Assembly (NCBI GenBank): GCA_048061315.1
Contig: JBGMRJ010000002.1
Span: 34,916 to 98,915, forward strand
Direction: 5' to 3'
From: CAYQUC01 sp048061315
Lineage (GTDB): Bacteria > Pseudomonadota > Gammaproteobacteria > UBA6429 > Thiohalophilaceae
DNA length: 64,000 bases
This document shows positions 27,505 to 36,856 of this stretch, one piece after another. The position numbers were made by a program, and so were the translations under genes. A model generated the notes under the pieces. That model had not been told where the DNA came from. It worked only from the letters and a program-made list of their open reading frames with translations, and did no database searches. How positions within the stretch are numbered: the first letter of the stretch is position 1; every line of letters starts with the position of its first letter.

Positions 27505-28179
27505 TTATAATAAGCCGCGCTCAGCAAATGAGGTGCATTCGCTATCGCCAACGATGATATGGTCTAAAACCTGTATATCGACTAGCGACAGTGCTGATTT
27601 GAGCTTTTGTGTAATTTGCTGGTCTGCGTGGCTGGGTTCTGCGACTCCTGAGGGGTGATTGTGGGCAAAAATGATGGTTGCAGCATTATGTTTTAAAGCA
27701 TTTTTAACCACTTCTCTTGGATACACCGTTGCACTTGCTATGGAGCCATGAAACAGCTCTTCAAAGTAAATAACGTGATGTTGGCTATCAAGATATAAAG
27801 CAGCAAATACCTCATGGTCATAGTCGCGTAATTTTGCGTGAAGGAATTGTTTGGTTGCATCCGGATCCTTTAGTATGTCACTTTTTACCATCGATTCGCC
27901 TAGATGCCGTCGGGACATTTCAACTACCGCTTGAAGTTGGGCATATTTTGCACTGCCCAGTCCTTTGTGTTGCGTGAATTCATCCAGATTACAGGTTAGC
28001 AAGTTTCGTAAGCTGCCGAAGGAAAGCAATAAATCACGTGCTAAATCTACCGCGGTTTTACCGGCAATGCCGGTTCGTAAGAAAATGGCTAATAATTCAG
28101 CATCAGAAAGTGACTTACAGCCCAGTTGCAACAGTTTTTCGCGTGGCCGTTCGGATGCCGGCCAGTGTTTGATTGTCAT
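27505..28179 (-). CDS. radC: RadC family JAB/MPN protein
   Basis: 224 residues. The N-terminal UPF0758 helical domain (residues 1-75) starts with MTIKHWPASERPREKLLQLG. The C-terminal JAMM metalloprotease-like domain carries the metal motif FAHNHPSGVAEPSHAD and an upstream Glu. The molecular role of RadC is unsettled despite its name. It is divergent from coaBC, the usual neighbour in gammaproteobacteria, with 134 bases of shared control region. About 200 bases between it and rpmB hold nothing recognisable. Confidence 0.94.
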   Translation of the reverse strand: MTIKHWPASERPREKLLQLGCKSLSDAELLAIFLRTGIAGKTAVDLARDLLLSFGSLRNLLTCNLDEFTQHKGLGSAKYAQLQAVVEMSRRHLGESMVKSDILKDPDATKQFLHAKLRDYDHEVFAALYLDSQHHVIYFEELFHGSIASATVYPREVVKNALKHNAATIIFAHNHPSGVAEPSHADQQITQKLKSALSLVDIQVLDHIIVGDSECTSFAERGLL

Positions 28180-28313
28180 GAATAACCTCCGTGTTAGTTC
28201 ATTAATGGATCTTATGGTAAATTACAGAATCACAATTATACTCATTTGTGTGGCAATAACATGTGTTAAATCACAGAAATAAAGTTAAATACTGAATAGA
28301 CTAAATATATATT

Positions 28314-29579
28314 ATGAAACATTCATTAATGAATAAAAATATCGTGTTAGGCGTTACTGGCAGTATTGCCGCGTATAAGGCTGCTGAGGTGATCCGTGAG
28401 CTGCGGATTTATGGGGCAAATGTTCGCGTTGTGATGAGCAGTGGTGCCCGGGAATTTATTACTGAATTAACACTTCAAACTTTATCGGGGAATCCAGTTT
28501 CAATTGATTTTCTCGATACTGATGCCGAATCTACCATGGGTCATATCGAGTTGGCACGATGGGCTGATACTATCCTTATTGCACCAGCCAGCGCGAATTT
28601 TATATCACAACTTGCTCATGGCCGAGCAGATAATTTACTCAGTGCTATTTGCCTTGCATCCGAGGCACCGTTAGTCGTTGCGCCTGCGATGAACACTAAA
28701 ATGTGGTTAGCAGCAGCTACCCGGGACAACATCAAATTATTACAGCAACGTGGAATATTGAGTTTTGGTCCTGATAGTGGTGAACAAGCCTGCGGTGAAG
28801 TTGGTGTTGGTCGGTTATTAGCTCCCGAATTAATTGTGAATCAATTATCTGATATCTTTGACACCGGTAGTCTGGCTGGCAAAACAATTTTAATTACTGC
28901 GGGTCCTACCCAAGAAGCCATTGATCCGGTGCGTTATTTGAGTAATCACAGCTCAGGAAAGATGGGTTATGCGATTGCCGCGGCAGCAGTGGAAGCGGGA
29001 GCAAGAGTTAAGTTAATTAGCGGCCCCGTTGCCCTTGATACACCGGATAGGGTGGAACGCCATGATGTTACCTCGGCAGAGGAAATGTTGAATGAAGTGT
29101 TAGCTGAAATACGTGGGAGCGATATTTTTATCAGCACTGCTGCGGTTGCAGATTACCGTCCGGTTACCGTTAGTACGGAAAAGATTAAAAAACAAACAGA
29201 AACTTTAAACCTCGAACTCGAGCGTACAGAAGATATTCTGGCATTAGTGAAGCACCAGTTTCCGAATTTATATTGTGTTGGATTTGCTGCGGAAACGCAG
29301 CAAATGGTTAAAAATGCCCAGGTAAAATTATTCAGTAAAGGTGTGAATATGATTGCAGGAAACTGGGTAGGGCCGATTGCTGATGCAGCCAAGAGTGGTT
29401 TTAATAGTAATATGAATGCATTGCATCTTTATTGGAAGGGTGGAGATGTTGAATTACCACTAACCAGTAAAGATAAACTGGCTCGTCAGTTGATTATGGT
29501 TATCGCTGAGCAGTACAATATTTATACAGAACAATCATTTATGTCGCATAAAAAAATCTTGCAGTTTAAGCAAGATTGA
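28314..29579 (+). CDS. coaBC: Bifunctional phosphopantothenoylcysteine decarboxylase / phosphopantothenate-cysteine ligase
   Basis: 421 residues. The N-terminal CoaC flavoprotein domain (1-190) has GVTGSIAAYKAAEV, active-site-type His in TMGHIELARWAD and the substrate loop APAMNTKMW. The C-terminal CoaB domain (195-400) has TAGPTQEAIDPVRYLSNHSSGKMG, which binds CTP. It makes 4'-phosphopantetheine for CoA. A second ATG lies 5 codons in (28329); neither start has a strong ribosome site. An 8-bp inverted repeat overlaps the stop region and, on the minus strand, is followed by T residues. Confidence 0.96.
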   Translation: MKHSLMNKNIVLGVTGSIAAYKAAEVIRELRIYGANVRVVMSSGAREFITELTLQTLSGNPVSIDFLDTDAESTMGHIELARWADTILIAPASANFISQLAHGRADNLLSAICLASEAPLVVAPAMNTKMWLAAATRDNIKLLQQRGILSFGPDSGEQACGEVGVGRLLAPELIVNQLSDIFDTGSLAGKTILITAGPTQEAIDPVRYLSNHSSGKMGYAIAAAAVEAGARVKLISGPVALDTPDRVERHDVTSAEEMLNEVLAEIRGSDIFISTAAVADYRPVTVSTEKIKKQTETLNLELERTEDILALVKHQFPNLYCVGFAAETQQMVKNAQVKLFSKGVNMIAGNWVGPIADAAKSGFNSNMNALHLYWKGGDVELPLTSKDKLARQLIMVIAEQYNIYTEQSFMSHKKILQFKQD

Positions 29580-29660
29580 ATTTACCCCATTCTAACTTAA
29601 TTACCAATCACTTCCTCATTCAGAAATGTGATTTTTCTTAGATTTGAATTAAATAAATAC

Positions 29661-29763
29661 AAAAAAACACTAAATCTATCTGCATTTAGTGCCGATTACT
29701 TATAGAATCCCCATGGTATCAGACCAGTGTATGTTGGCAGTCGTTTGATATCTGAAATGGGGT
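29661..29763 (-). ncRNA. Candidate minus-strand small RNA antisense to the dut leader
   Basis: Read on the minus strand, CACTAAAT/ATTTAGTG (29691-29668, 8-base loop) is followed immediately by seven T, which is a well-formed intrinsic terminator although no minus-strand gene lies here. Upstream of it, CCCCAT (29762-29757) can pair with ATGGGG (29714-29709), with TCAGA/TCTGA stacked inside. A TATAGT at 29770-29765 could be a -10; the -35 is poor. The predicted transcript would be about 100 bases. Based on fold and terminator only. Confidence 0.35.
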
Positions 29764-29773
29764 GACTATAAAA

Positions 29774-30229
29774 ATGAAAAAAATTGAATTAAAAATACTC
29801 GATAAGCGCATAGGGAATGAAATTCCACTGCCGGAACATGCGACTAGTGGTTCTGCTGGAATGGATTTACGTGCTTGTCTGGATAAGGTAACGCTGATTA
29901 ATCCAGGTGAAACGATATTAATACCAACCGGCCTCGCAATTCATATTGCAGATCCGGGATTAGCTGCAGTAATATTGCCACGGTCAGGACTGGGACATAA
30001 AAACGGAATTGTGCTTGGAAATCTGGTGGGTTTGATTGATTCAGATTATCAGGGGCAATTATTTGTGTCTTGCTGGAATCGCAGTAAAAACCCATTTACG
30101 ATAGAAATAGGCGAAAGAATTGCGCAACTTGTTTTTGTTCCAATCGAACAAGTAGAACTTGAGGTTGTAGAAGAATTTGATGAGAGTGATCGCGGACAGG
30201 GTGGTTTTGGTCACACCGGCACTAACTAA
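29774..30229 (+). CDS. dut: Deoxyuridine 5'-triphosphate nucleotidohydrolase
   Basis: 151 residues from the ATG at 29774. An in-frame GTG at 29762 is possible, but it overlaps GGGGTGA, which makes an ideal ribosome site for the ATG, and E. coli Dut has a similar length. All five dUTPase motifs are visible: SAGMDLRA, PRSGLGHKNG, GLIDSDYQG, ERIAQLVF, and RGQGGFGHTG at the C-terminus. It hydrolyses dUTP to dUMP. The ribosome site can pair with CCCCAT at 29709-29714, so leader structure could affect translation. Confidence 0.96.
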   Translation: MKKIELKILDKRIGNEIPLPEHATSGSAGMDLRACLDKVTLINPGETILIPTGLAIHIADPGLAAVILPRSGLGHKNGIVLGNLVGLIDSDYQGQLFVSCWNRSKNPFTIEIGERIAQLVFVPIEQVELEVVEEFDESDRGQGGFGHTGTN

Positions 30230-30259
30230 AAATAAGAATCACAAATCAGGATTATTACA

Positions 30260-32884
30260 TTGGCACGAAAACGCAAAGGTCGAAATAGTAGAAGGCGCAA
30301 TACTCGGGTAAAAGGGCAAAGTATTAAAATTATTAGCCTTTATGCTTTTTTATGTTTTGTTGTGACTTTAATTTTTAGTAATTATATCAGTCAGTATGGT
30401 TTATTATATGAAGCTAAAGATTACCGTTCAAAATTTTTATCCGCTCAAGCTATAGTTGCATCTACACTATTTCAAACAAATACTTCGCAGTATATCACGA
30501 TGTTATCATCAGTTGCGTCGGATAATTCCATTCAAAAGCTATTACAAAAAAGAAAATGGGATGCTATTCGAGAAGTAGAAAAACAATTAATATCAAAATT
30601 TCCCGGAGCATCCGGCATTAGTTTTCTACCGACCGGTTATGATGTTTTAAATAAAAAAATTAAACCGAATATCACCTATGCTTGTCTCGACTTAGTTCAC
30701 AAGGCAGAAAAAACTAAATTACATTCGTTATTTGAATTACATGGAATAAAATCTTCACAAGTCCATATTGGAGTTATTTATCCGGTTGTAAGTAACATAA
30801 CAAAAAAAGTAATCGGAACGATTAGATTAACATTGAAAAAAGCATTGTTGAATGAATGGCTTGATAAAATAGCTGAGAATTCCTATATTGAATTATTACA
30901 GGATTCTGGACATAACGAAATACTGGATATTGCAAGTACTAAAAATATTTCTGATCGCGAAGGCTCTTCGTCTGCCGAAATTAAAATCCCCGGCACGCGT
31001 TGGCAAATGAAAATTTGGATAATTGGTTTATCTGAACCAACAATTTTAAATTTATTTACTCTTATCGTTATAATTTTGAGCATTATAATTGCCGGTGTCA
31101 CCATCTATCTCATAACGCACAGTTTTAGTCGAACCTTGCAACTTGATTTAGATACTTTTATGCAGCTTGTTGCCGCAGTTGCAAAAGGTAAGAAAAATCA
31201 TGATTACAAATTGCAACTAAAAGAATTTAAAGTTGCCGCTTTGAATGTCAATAATTTAGCCAATGACGATCTGATGGAACGTGAACGGGATGATGATTCA
31301 GAAAATATTGATACCAGCTCAATGTTGGATGTTGATGATGTTGTTTCAAGTTCAGTTTTTGCCAAGAATGACTCAATTACAGTTGAAGAAATAGATTCTG
31401 ATTCAGAAGAAATGAGATCTGCTGAAATAAGTATGGCAAAAAATAAAATACCAGAAAATAAGACTGCAGCACCACCCGCTGATTTTTCAGCGTCAATGGC
31501 GGATGAAGCTGCGACCTTACCAAAAGAAATTTTTAAAGCATACGACATTCGCGGAATTGTCGGAACAACACTAACAACAGAAATTATTCAATTAATCGGT
31601 ATGGCGATTGGTACTGAAGCTTTGTCCCGAGGGCAAAGTAAAATTGCATTTGCCCGAGATGGACGGTTATCAGGACCGGAACTCGGAACAGCGTTAGTAA
31701 GAGGCTTACGCCTCACCGGAATGAATGTGATCGATATTGGTATGGTACCGACACCATTACTCTATTTTGTAGCCAGTACTGCGACTGATGGCACAGGTGT
31801 TATGCTTACCGGCAGTCATAACCCACCGAATTACAATGGTGTGAAAATGATGATTGCAGGCGATACTTTAGCAGGTGATGCGATTCAAGCATTATATCAA
31901 CGTATTATTGATAAAGATTTTGCGAGCGGTGAAGGCAGTTATGAAACCGCAGCAGTAACTGACAAATACATAAGCCGTGTTACTGATGATGTGAAAATGT
32001 CACGAAAACTGCGGGTTGTAATTGATTGTGGTAATGGTGTAGCCGGTGTAATCGCACCTGACTTATACCGCAAGATGGGTTGCGATGTTATCGAATTATT
32101 TTGTGATGTTGATGGTAAATTTCCAAATCACCACCCGGATCCAAGTCAGCCAAAAAACTTAACACATCTTATAGAAGCGGTAAAAACCCAAAAAGCAGAT
32201 ATTGGGTTTGCATTTGATGGTGATGGTGATCGATTAGGTGTTATTAGTGGTGATGGAAATATTATCTGGCCAGATAGATTAATGATGTTATTTTCAGCCG
32301 ATGTATTAACGCGAGAACCAGGAGCGAAAATTATTTATGATGTCAAATGCACCAGTAATTTAACTAAATTTATTTGGGAAAAAGGCGGTGAACCACTGAT
32401 GTGGAAAACCGGACATTCTTTTATAAAAGCAAAGTTAAAAGAGAGCGGTGCATTACTAGCCGGTGAAATGAGCGGCCATCTATTTTTTAAAGAACGCTGG
32501 TATGGTTTTGACGATGCCTTATATTCCGGTGCCAGGTTACTTGAAATATTATCGAAAGATATGCGCAAACCAAAAGTTATTTTGGCTTCCTTACCAGACA
32601 TGGTAAATACACCGGAATTGCATTTAAAAACAGCCGAAGGTGAAAATCATGAATTTATGGAAAAATTGTATGACAGTGCTGATTTTGGTAGTGCCAACGT
32701 ACTAATGATTGATGGCATTCGAGCAGATTATGAAGACGGTTGGGGTTTAGTTCGGGCATCGAATACGACACCCTCACTGGTTTTTCGCTTCGAAGGAAAA
32801 GATCAAGCCGCATTGGAACGCATTCAAGAACAATTCAAAAAACAGGTATTAGCGGTAAATCCTAATCTTAAAGTTCCATTCTGA
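30260..32884 (+). CDS. algC: Phosphomannomutase/phosphoglucomutase with N-terminal membrane extension
   Basis: 874 residues from a TTG start with AGGA 8 bases upstream. The first about 420 residues hold a basic N-terminus, TM1 (about 22-42), a periplasmic sensor-like region, TM2 (about 265-290) and an acidic Asp/Glu/Ser linker. The mutase domain then starts at LPKEIFKAYDIRG, with phosphoserine loop TGSHNPPNYNG, metal loop DGDGDRLG and sugar loop GEMSGHLFF. It interconverts the 1- and 6-phosphates of mannose and glucose for envelope polysaccharides. Long AlgC forms of this kind occur in pseudomonads and relatives. Confidence 0.93.
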   Translation: MARKRKGRNSRRRNTRVKGQSIKIISLYAFLCFVVTLIFSNYISQYGLLYEAKDYRSKFLSAQAIVASTLFQTNTSQYITMLSSVASDNSIQKLLQKRKWDAIREVEKQLISKFPGASGISFLPTGYDVLNKKIKPNITYACLDLVHKAEKTKLHSLFELHGIKSSQVHIGVIYPVVSNITKKVIGTIRLTLKKALLNEWLDKIAENSYIELLQDSGHNEILDIASTKNISDREGSSSAEIKIPGTRWQMKIWIIGLSEPTILNLFTLIVIILSIIIAGVTIYLITHSFSRTLQLDLDTFMQLVAAVAKGKKNHDYKLQLKEFKVAALNVNNLANDDLMERERDDDSENIDTSSMLDVDDVVSSSVFAKNDSITVEEIDSDSEEMRSAEISMAKNKIPENKTAAPPADFSASMADEAATLPKEIFKAYDIRGIVGTTLTTEIIQLIGMAIGTEALSRGQSKIAFARDGRLSGPELGTALVRGLRLTGMNVIDIGMVPTPLLYFVASTATDGTGVMLTGSHNPPNYNGVKMMIAGDTLAGDAIQALYQRIIDKDFASGEGSYETAAVTDKYISRVTDDVKMSRKLRVVIDCGNGVAGVIAPDLYRKMGCDVIELFCDVDGKFPNHHPDPSQPKNLTHLIEAVKTQKADIGFAFDGDGDRLGVISGDGNIIWPDRLMMLFSADVLTREPGAKIIYDVKCTSNLTKFIWEKGGEPLMWKTGHSFIKAKLKESGALLAGEMSGHLFFKERWYGFDDALYSGARLLEILSKDMRKPKVILASLPDMVNTPELHLKTAEGENHEFMEKLYDSADFGSANVLMIDGIRADYEDGWGLVRASNTTPSLVFRFEGKDQAALERIQEQFKKQVLAVNPNLKVPF

Positions 32885-32895
32885 TTTTTTAAAAA

Positions 32896-32934
32896 ACACA
32901 AATGCATTAATTATTTAATTTAATGCATTTGTGT
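32896..32934. terminator. Long hairpin after algC (terminator-like)
   Basis: A 15-bp perfect stem (32896-32910 with 32920-32934, core ACACAAATGCATTAA) with a 9-base loop, 11 bases after the algC stop. There is no T run after it on the plus strand, so it may protect the mRNA end or act as an imperfect terminator. A T/A run precedes it, giving a better terminator on the minus strand. Confidence 0.55.
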
Positions 32935-33045
32935 CATGTCAGTAATAGTTAAAGTCCAGTAATTTCCCAAAAATTAATTTTTATTTATGCGCTTTATGGC
33001 GCTCAATTATTGCATTGCAACAAGGATTAACTATATAGTTCACTT

Positions 33046-33951
33046 ATGAGTCTAGACAACAAATCTGCAATGAATATCGCCCATGTATTAACAGAGGCGC
33101 TGCCGTACATACAACGTTTTAAGAATAAGACGATTGTAGTGAAATACGGTGGTAACGCGATGGTTGATGAAAACCTTAAAATCGGTTTCGCCCGCGATAT
33201 TGTTTTAATGAAGTTGGTTGGCATGAATCCGGTTGTAGTGCATGGTGGCGGGCCACAAATTGCCGAAGTGTTAACTAAAATTGGTAAGGAAAGTAAATTT
33301 GTTAATGGCATGCGTGTTACTGATAGCGAAACAATGGATGTTGTTGAGATGGTGCTTGGTGGCCTGGTAAATAAAGACATTGTTAATCTCATTAATCAAC
33401 AGGGTGGTCGTGCTGTTGGATTAACCGGAAAAGATGGCAATTTTATTCAGGCAAAAAAACTGGATATGCCAGAAAATGCCTCATTAGATGCACCCGAGTT
33501 TAAATCTACCGAGATTATTGATATTGGTCATGTTGGTGAAGTCACGGCTATTGATGCCAGTGTTGTTAATATGTTAACTCAAGGTGATTTTATACCGGTC
33601 ATAGCGCCCATCGGTGTTGGTATAAAGGGTGAATCGTATAATATCAATGCTGATTTGGTTGCCGGAAAAGTCGCATCAACATTAAAAGCAGAGAAATTAA
33701 TATTATTGACAAATACTCCGGGAATTTTGGATAAAAATGAAAAATTATTAACTGGACTAACTGCAAAAGAGATTACGAGGTTAGTTGATCAAAAAATAAT
33801 TTATGGTGGCATGTTACCAAAGGTTAAATGCGCCCTGGATGCTGTAAAATCGGGTGTAAATACCTCACATATCATTGATGGGCGGGTGGATCATGCGGTA
33901 TTATTAGAAATCTTTACTGATGAGGGTGTGGGTACTCTCATGCGAAGTTAA
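33046..33951 (+). CDS. argB: Acetylglutamate kinase
   Basis: 301 residues. The N-terminal Lys/Gly loop is VVKYGGNAMVDE, followed by VVHGGGPQI and later NINADLVAGKVA for acetylglutamate and ATP binding; YGGMLPKVKCALDAV lies near the end. It phosphorylates N-acetylglutamate, the second step of arginine synthesis. The N-terminal helix (residues 1-25) is of the kind that supports hexamers in arginine-sensitive enzymes, so feedback inhibition is possible. It is placed between algC and slmA as in many gammaproteobacteria. Confidence 0.97.
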   Translation: MSLDNKSAMNIAHVLTEALPYIQRFKNKTIVVKYGGNAMVDENLKIGFARDIVLMKLVGMNPVVVHGGGPQIAEVLTKIGKESKFVNGMRVTDSETMDVVEMVLGGLVNKDIVNLINQQGGRAVGLTGKDGNFIQAKKLDMPENASLDAPEFKSTEIIDIGHVGEVTAIDASVVNMLTQGDFIPVIAPIGVGIKGESYNINADLVAGKVASTLKAEKLILLTNTPGILDKNEKLLTGLTAKEITRLVDQKIIYGGMLPKVKCALDAVKSGVNTSHIIDGRVDHAVLLEIFTDEGVGTLMRS

Positions 33952-33982
33952 ATTATGTAAAGTGATCCAATCCTACGGCATT

Positions 33983-34020
33983 AGTTTAGTAATAATAATA
34001 AAGTTTAGTAATAATAAAAA
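33983..34020 (+). repeat. Short tandem repeat upstream of slmA
   Basis: Two copies of about 18 bases with the core AGTTTAGTAATAATAA lie back to back and end at the slmA start codon. The copies replace a normal ribosome site, so slmA translation may be weak. Replication slippage is the simplest origin. Confidence 0.6.
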
Positions 34021-34022
34021 TA

Positions 34023-34607
34023 ATGAATAAAAAAATTAGTAGACGCGATCAAATACTTCAAGCCCTTGCACGAGAATTAGAACTTCATCCAGGCGAACGG
34101 ATAACAACTGCCGCTTTAGCAAAATCAGTTGGAGTTTCTGAAGCGGCGTTATATCGCCATTTTTCGAGTAAGGCAAAAATGTTCGAGGGCTTAATCGAGT
34201 TTATTGAGGAATCCATTTTTGGTTTAATCAATAGAATTATGCAGGAAGAAACACATTCAATAAAACGCTGTGAAAAAATTCTGATTTTAATTTTGGGTTT
34301 TGCCGAGCGAAATCCGGGTATTACCCGTATCCTGGTGGGAGATGCTCTAATCGGTGAAAATGAACGTTTGCGTGGTCGGGTTGGCCAATTTTATGATCGC
34401 ATCGAAACTCAATTGCGTCAGATTTTACGCGAAGGCGAGATGAAGCAGCAGATTTCAACACAAACGCCAATATCCTCAATTGCAAATATGTTATTAGCAG
34501 TGGCAGAAGGACGATTGAATCAATTTGTTCGTAGTACCTTTGAAAGGAAACCATTGACTATGTGGGAAGAACAGTGGAACTTACTTGAAACGAATTTTCA
34601 CAATTAA
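34023..34607 (+). CDS. slmA: Nucleoid occlusion factor SlmA
   Basis: 194 residues of the TetR fold. The N-terminal helix-turn-helix ITTAALAKSVGVSEAALYRHFSSKAKMFEGLIEF and the central GFAERNPGITRILVGDALIGEN match E. coli SlmA closely, including the RIETQLRQILRE segment. SlmA binds specific DNA sites over the chromosome and blocks FtsZ polymerisation there. No ribosome site is evident because the short AT-rich repeat immediately precedes it. Confidence 0.93.
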   Translation: MNKKISRRDQILQALARELELHPGERITTAALAKSVGVSEAALYRHFSSKAKMFEGLIEFIEESIFGLINRIMQEETHSIKRCEKILILILGFAERNPGITRILVGDALIGENERLRGRVGQFYDRIETQLRQILREGEMKQQISTQTPISSIANMLLAVAEGRLNQFVRSTFERKPLTMWEEQWNLLETNFHN

Positions 34608-34632
34608 GATAAATCAATATTTATAGAATAGC

Positions 34633-35253
34633 TTATTTTCTTTTTTGTTGTTCTTTTAAATAATTAAAGCGTTCCAGATCAAATTTATATGCTTTTTTGA
34701 TTTTGGAAATATCATTCTCTTTCTTTTTTATATAGGCGTTATTCGAAGCGATTTGTGATTCATTCTTTTTGATATTGCTAAGAAGCTTCTTTGGTAATGT
34801 TTGTCCGCCACGCTCATAGTTACCTGCTCGCTCACGCAAGTCACTTAAATTTACCTGGATGGCATTATTATTACTTTTGCTAATCTCGATCAGGCTTTGT
34901 ACGGCTGTTATTCGATTATCCCGTGCAATAATTAAATCGCGTTCGGTCGTAAAAGTTCTGAGCAAGATACGATCTTTTCGTTTGCGTTCTGCAATTTTAG
35001 CTATCGCTTTATCTATTCTGGCTTGTTCGGCTAATTGTTCTTTATTTTTGGGTGCCGCGATTACTCTAATGACTATGCCATTTTTATTTAAAATTTCAAT
35101 TCGAGTCTTACGGTATTCATCCGGAATCTGATAACCACATTCACGAACGCCTTTGTCAGTTTTCCAGCATTTAATACCCGCATGAGCCGGGTTGATAATA
35201 ACTATTGCCGACAATAGTAAAATTTGTTTTGTAAATGCTGACCGTTGATTCAT
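34633..35253 (-). CDS. Secreted coiled-coil protein (DUF4124-like N-terminus)
   Basis: 206 residues. Sec signal peptide about 1-25 (ending PAHA). The mature N-terminus GIKCWKTDKGVRECGYQIP has two cysteines in the style of DUF4124 domains. The rest is highly charged, with a probable coiled coil at about 75-200 (IAKIAERKRKD, KKNESQIASNNAYIKKKEND). A periplasmic location is expected. The function is unknown. It is convergent with slmA. Confidence 0.72.
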   Translation of the reverse strand: MNQRSAFTKQILLLSAIVIINPAHAGIKCWKTDKGVRECGYQIPDEYRKTRIEILNKNGIVIRVIAAPKNKEQLAEQARIDKAIAKIAERKRKDRILLRTFTTERDLIIARDNRITAVQSLIEISKSNNNAIQVNLSDLRERAGNYERGGQTLPKKLLSNIKKNESQIASNNAYIKKKENDISKIKKAYKFDLERFNYLKEQQKRK

Positions 35254-35344
35254 ATAGTAAATATCTAATTTAAACTGTTATAGTTCAAGTATAAATTATA
35301 TCGGTTGATATAGAACCTAGTTTAGTTTTAAAGAGTGAATTTAC

Positions 35345-36091
35345 GTGGATTATAGCATTTTATTTATCATTTCTTTAGTTGCTAATACCTTTTCAGCTTT
35401 TGCAGGAGGCGGAGCCGGTTTATTTCAATTACCCGCTTTGCTGTTTTTAGGCGCAACATTCAGTATAGCACTTGCGACACACAAACTCGCCAGTGTGGCT
35501 TTGGGGGTTGGGGCAACTATCCGCCATTTACGGGAATCACGATTAAATCGCCGTTATATTACGATTATTTTAATCAGTGGGCTGCCTGGAGTATTTATTG
35601 GAGCCAATATTGTTCTAATGATTCCGGATCGTGCCGCTGAGGTAAGCCTGGGCATTCTCACATTATTTTTAGGGATTTATTCACGATTTCAACCTGAGTT
35701 AGGTCAAAAGCAACAATTAGTTGCGCTTGATAAATATCGCTTGATTATCGGGATGTTGGTGCTGGTGTTAATCGGTGTTCTGAACGGTTCTCTCACATCC
35801 GGTACAGGACTGTTCGTCACTATCTGGTTAGTACGGTGGTTTGGTTTCGATTACAAGCATGCAGTAGCATATACTCTTGTTCTGGTTGGTTTATTCTGGA
35901 ATGGCTTTGGTGCTTTGACCCTGGGGCTACAAGCCCCGATTATCTGGGAATGGATCCCTTCCTTGTTATTGGGATCATTTATCGGAGGGTATCTCGGTGC
36001 TCATTTAAGTATTCGGCAGGGTAATAAATGGATAAAAGTTGTATTTGAGATTCTGAGTATTGCGATAGGGATTAAGTTAATTATTGGGTAA
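35345..36091 (+). CDS. TauE/SafE-type membrane permease
   Basis: 248 residues with seven to eight predicted TM helices. A glycine-rich first helix (AFAGGGAGLFQLPALLFLG), THKLASVALG and a second half-repeat around LNGSLTSGTGLFVTIWLVRW are typical of the TauE/SafE family (PF01925), which exports sulfite or organosulfur anions. The start is GTG. The substrate cannot be assigned, because the neighbours (slmA, pyrE) give no hint. It converges with pyrE. Confidence 0.88.
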   Translation: MDYSILFIISLVANTFSAFAGGGAGLFQLPALLFLGATFSIALATHKLASVALGVGATIRHLRESRLNRRYITIILISGLPGVFIGANIVLMIPDRAAEVSLGILTLFLGIYSRFQPELGQKQQLVALDKYRLIIGMLVLVLIGVLNGSLTSGTGLFVTIWLVRWFGFDYKHAVAYTLVLVGLFWNGFGALTLGLQAPIIWEWIPSLLLGSFIGGYLGAHLSIRQGNKWIKVVFEILSIAIGIKLIIG

Positions 36092-36105
36092 TTTCTTTAA
36101 AAATT

Positions 36106-36750
36106 TTAATCCACACCATATTGCTCACGATAAGCCTCAATCGCTTTTAATTGCTGTTTGTTTTTACCGTGACTGTCTAAATACGCTATTAAATCCGTTA
36201 AGCTGATTATATTGATTACCGGAATGTTATAGCTTTGCTCAACTTCCTGGATGGCGGATAATTTATTTTGACCGCGTTCTTGTCTATCCATAGAAATCGC
36301 AACACCGGCAACTGTGGCATTTTCATTTTCTATTATTGCTATTGATTCACGGACAGCAGTTCCTGCCGAGATTACATCATCAATAATTAAAATTTTACCC
36401 TCGAGTGCTGCACCAACGATCGAGCCACCTTCGCCGTGAGTTTTTGCTTCTTTGCGGTTAAAACTGTAGAAAACATTTTTGCCATGTTTGTCGTGTAAAG
36501 CAGCGGCACAGGAACACGCAAGCGGAATGCCCTTATAGGCTGGCCCAAAGATGACATCAAATTTTATACCGGATTCGACAATCGCTTCGGCGTAATAAAT
36601 TCCGAGTTTATACAATGCTTCACCGGTGTTAAACAAGCCGGTGTTAAAAAAATAAGGACTTACGCGTCCTGATTTTAGGGTGAATTCACCAAATCGTAAG
36701 ACATCATATGATAGTGCAAATTCGATAAATTTTTTTTTATATTCCTGCAT
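36106..36750 (-). CDS. pyrE: Orotate phosphoribosyltransferase
   Basis: 214 residues. The N-terminal FGEFTLKSGRVSPYFFNTG binds orotate, the flexible-loop Lys is in SFNRKEAKTHGEGG, and the PRPP motif is LIIDDVISAGTAVRES. It joins orotate to PRPP giving OMP in pyrimidine synthesis. The rest of the pathway genes in the window are at 52914-56566. Divergent from the ExoIII gene, the same arrangement as crc-pyrE in Pseudomonas. Confidence 0.97.
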   Translation of the reverse strand: MQEYKKKFIEFALSYDVLRFGEFTLKSGRVSPYFFNTGLFNTGEALYKLGIYYAEAIVESGIKFDVIFGPAYKGIPLACSCAAALHDKHGKNVFYSFNRKEAKTHGEGGSIVGAALEGKILIIDDVISAGTAVRESIAIIENENATVAGVAISMDRQERGQNKLSAIQEVEQSYNIPVINIISLTDLIAYLDSHGKNKQQLKAIEAYREQYGVD

Positions 36751-36856
36751 GAGATTAAGCCTATTGTATATTGTTACTATTGTGCATATCGAGTGTCGAA
36801 GTTAATGCGTAATTTGCTGTATGATACACCTAATTATAATATTACGGGCGTAAACA

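Noticed and set aside
36814..36840. Promoter TTGCTG ... TATAAT ahead of xthA
   Set aside because: The spacer is only 15 bases and the -35 is weak, so I note the TATAAT but do not call a promoter.
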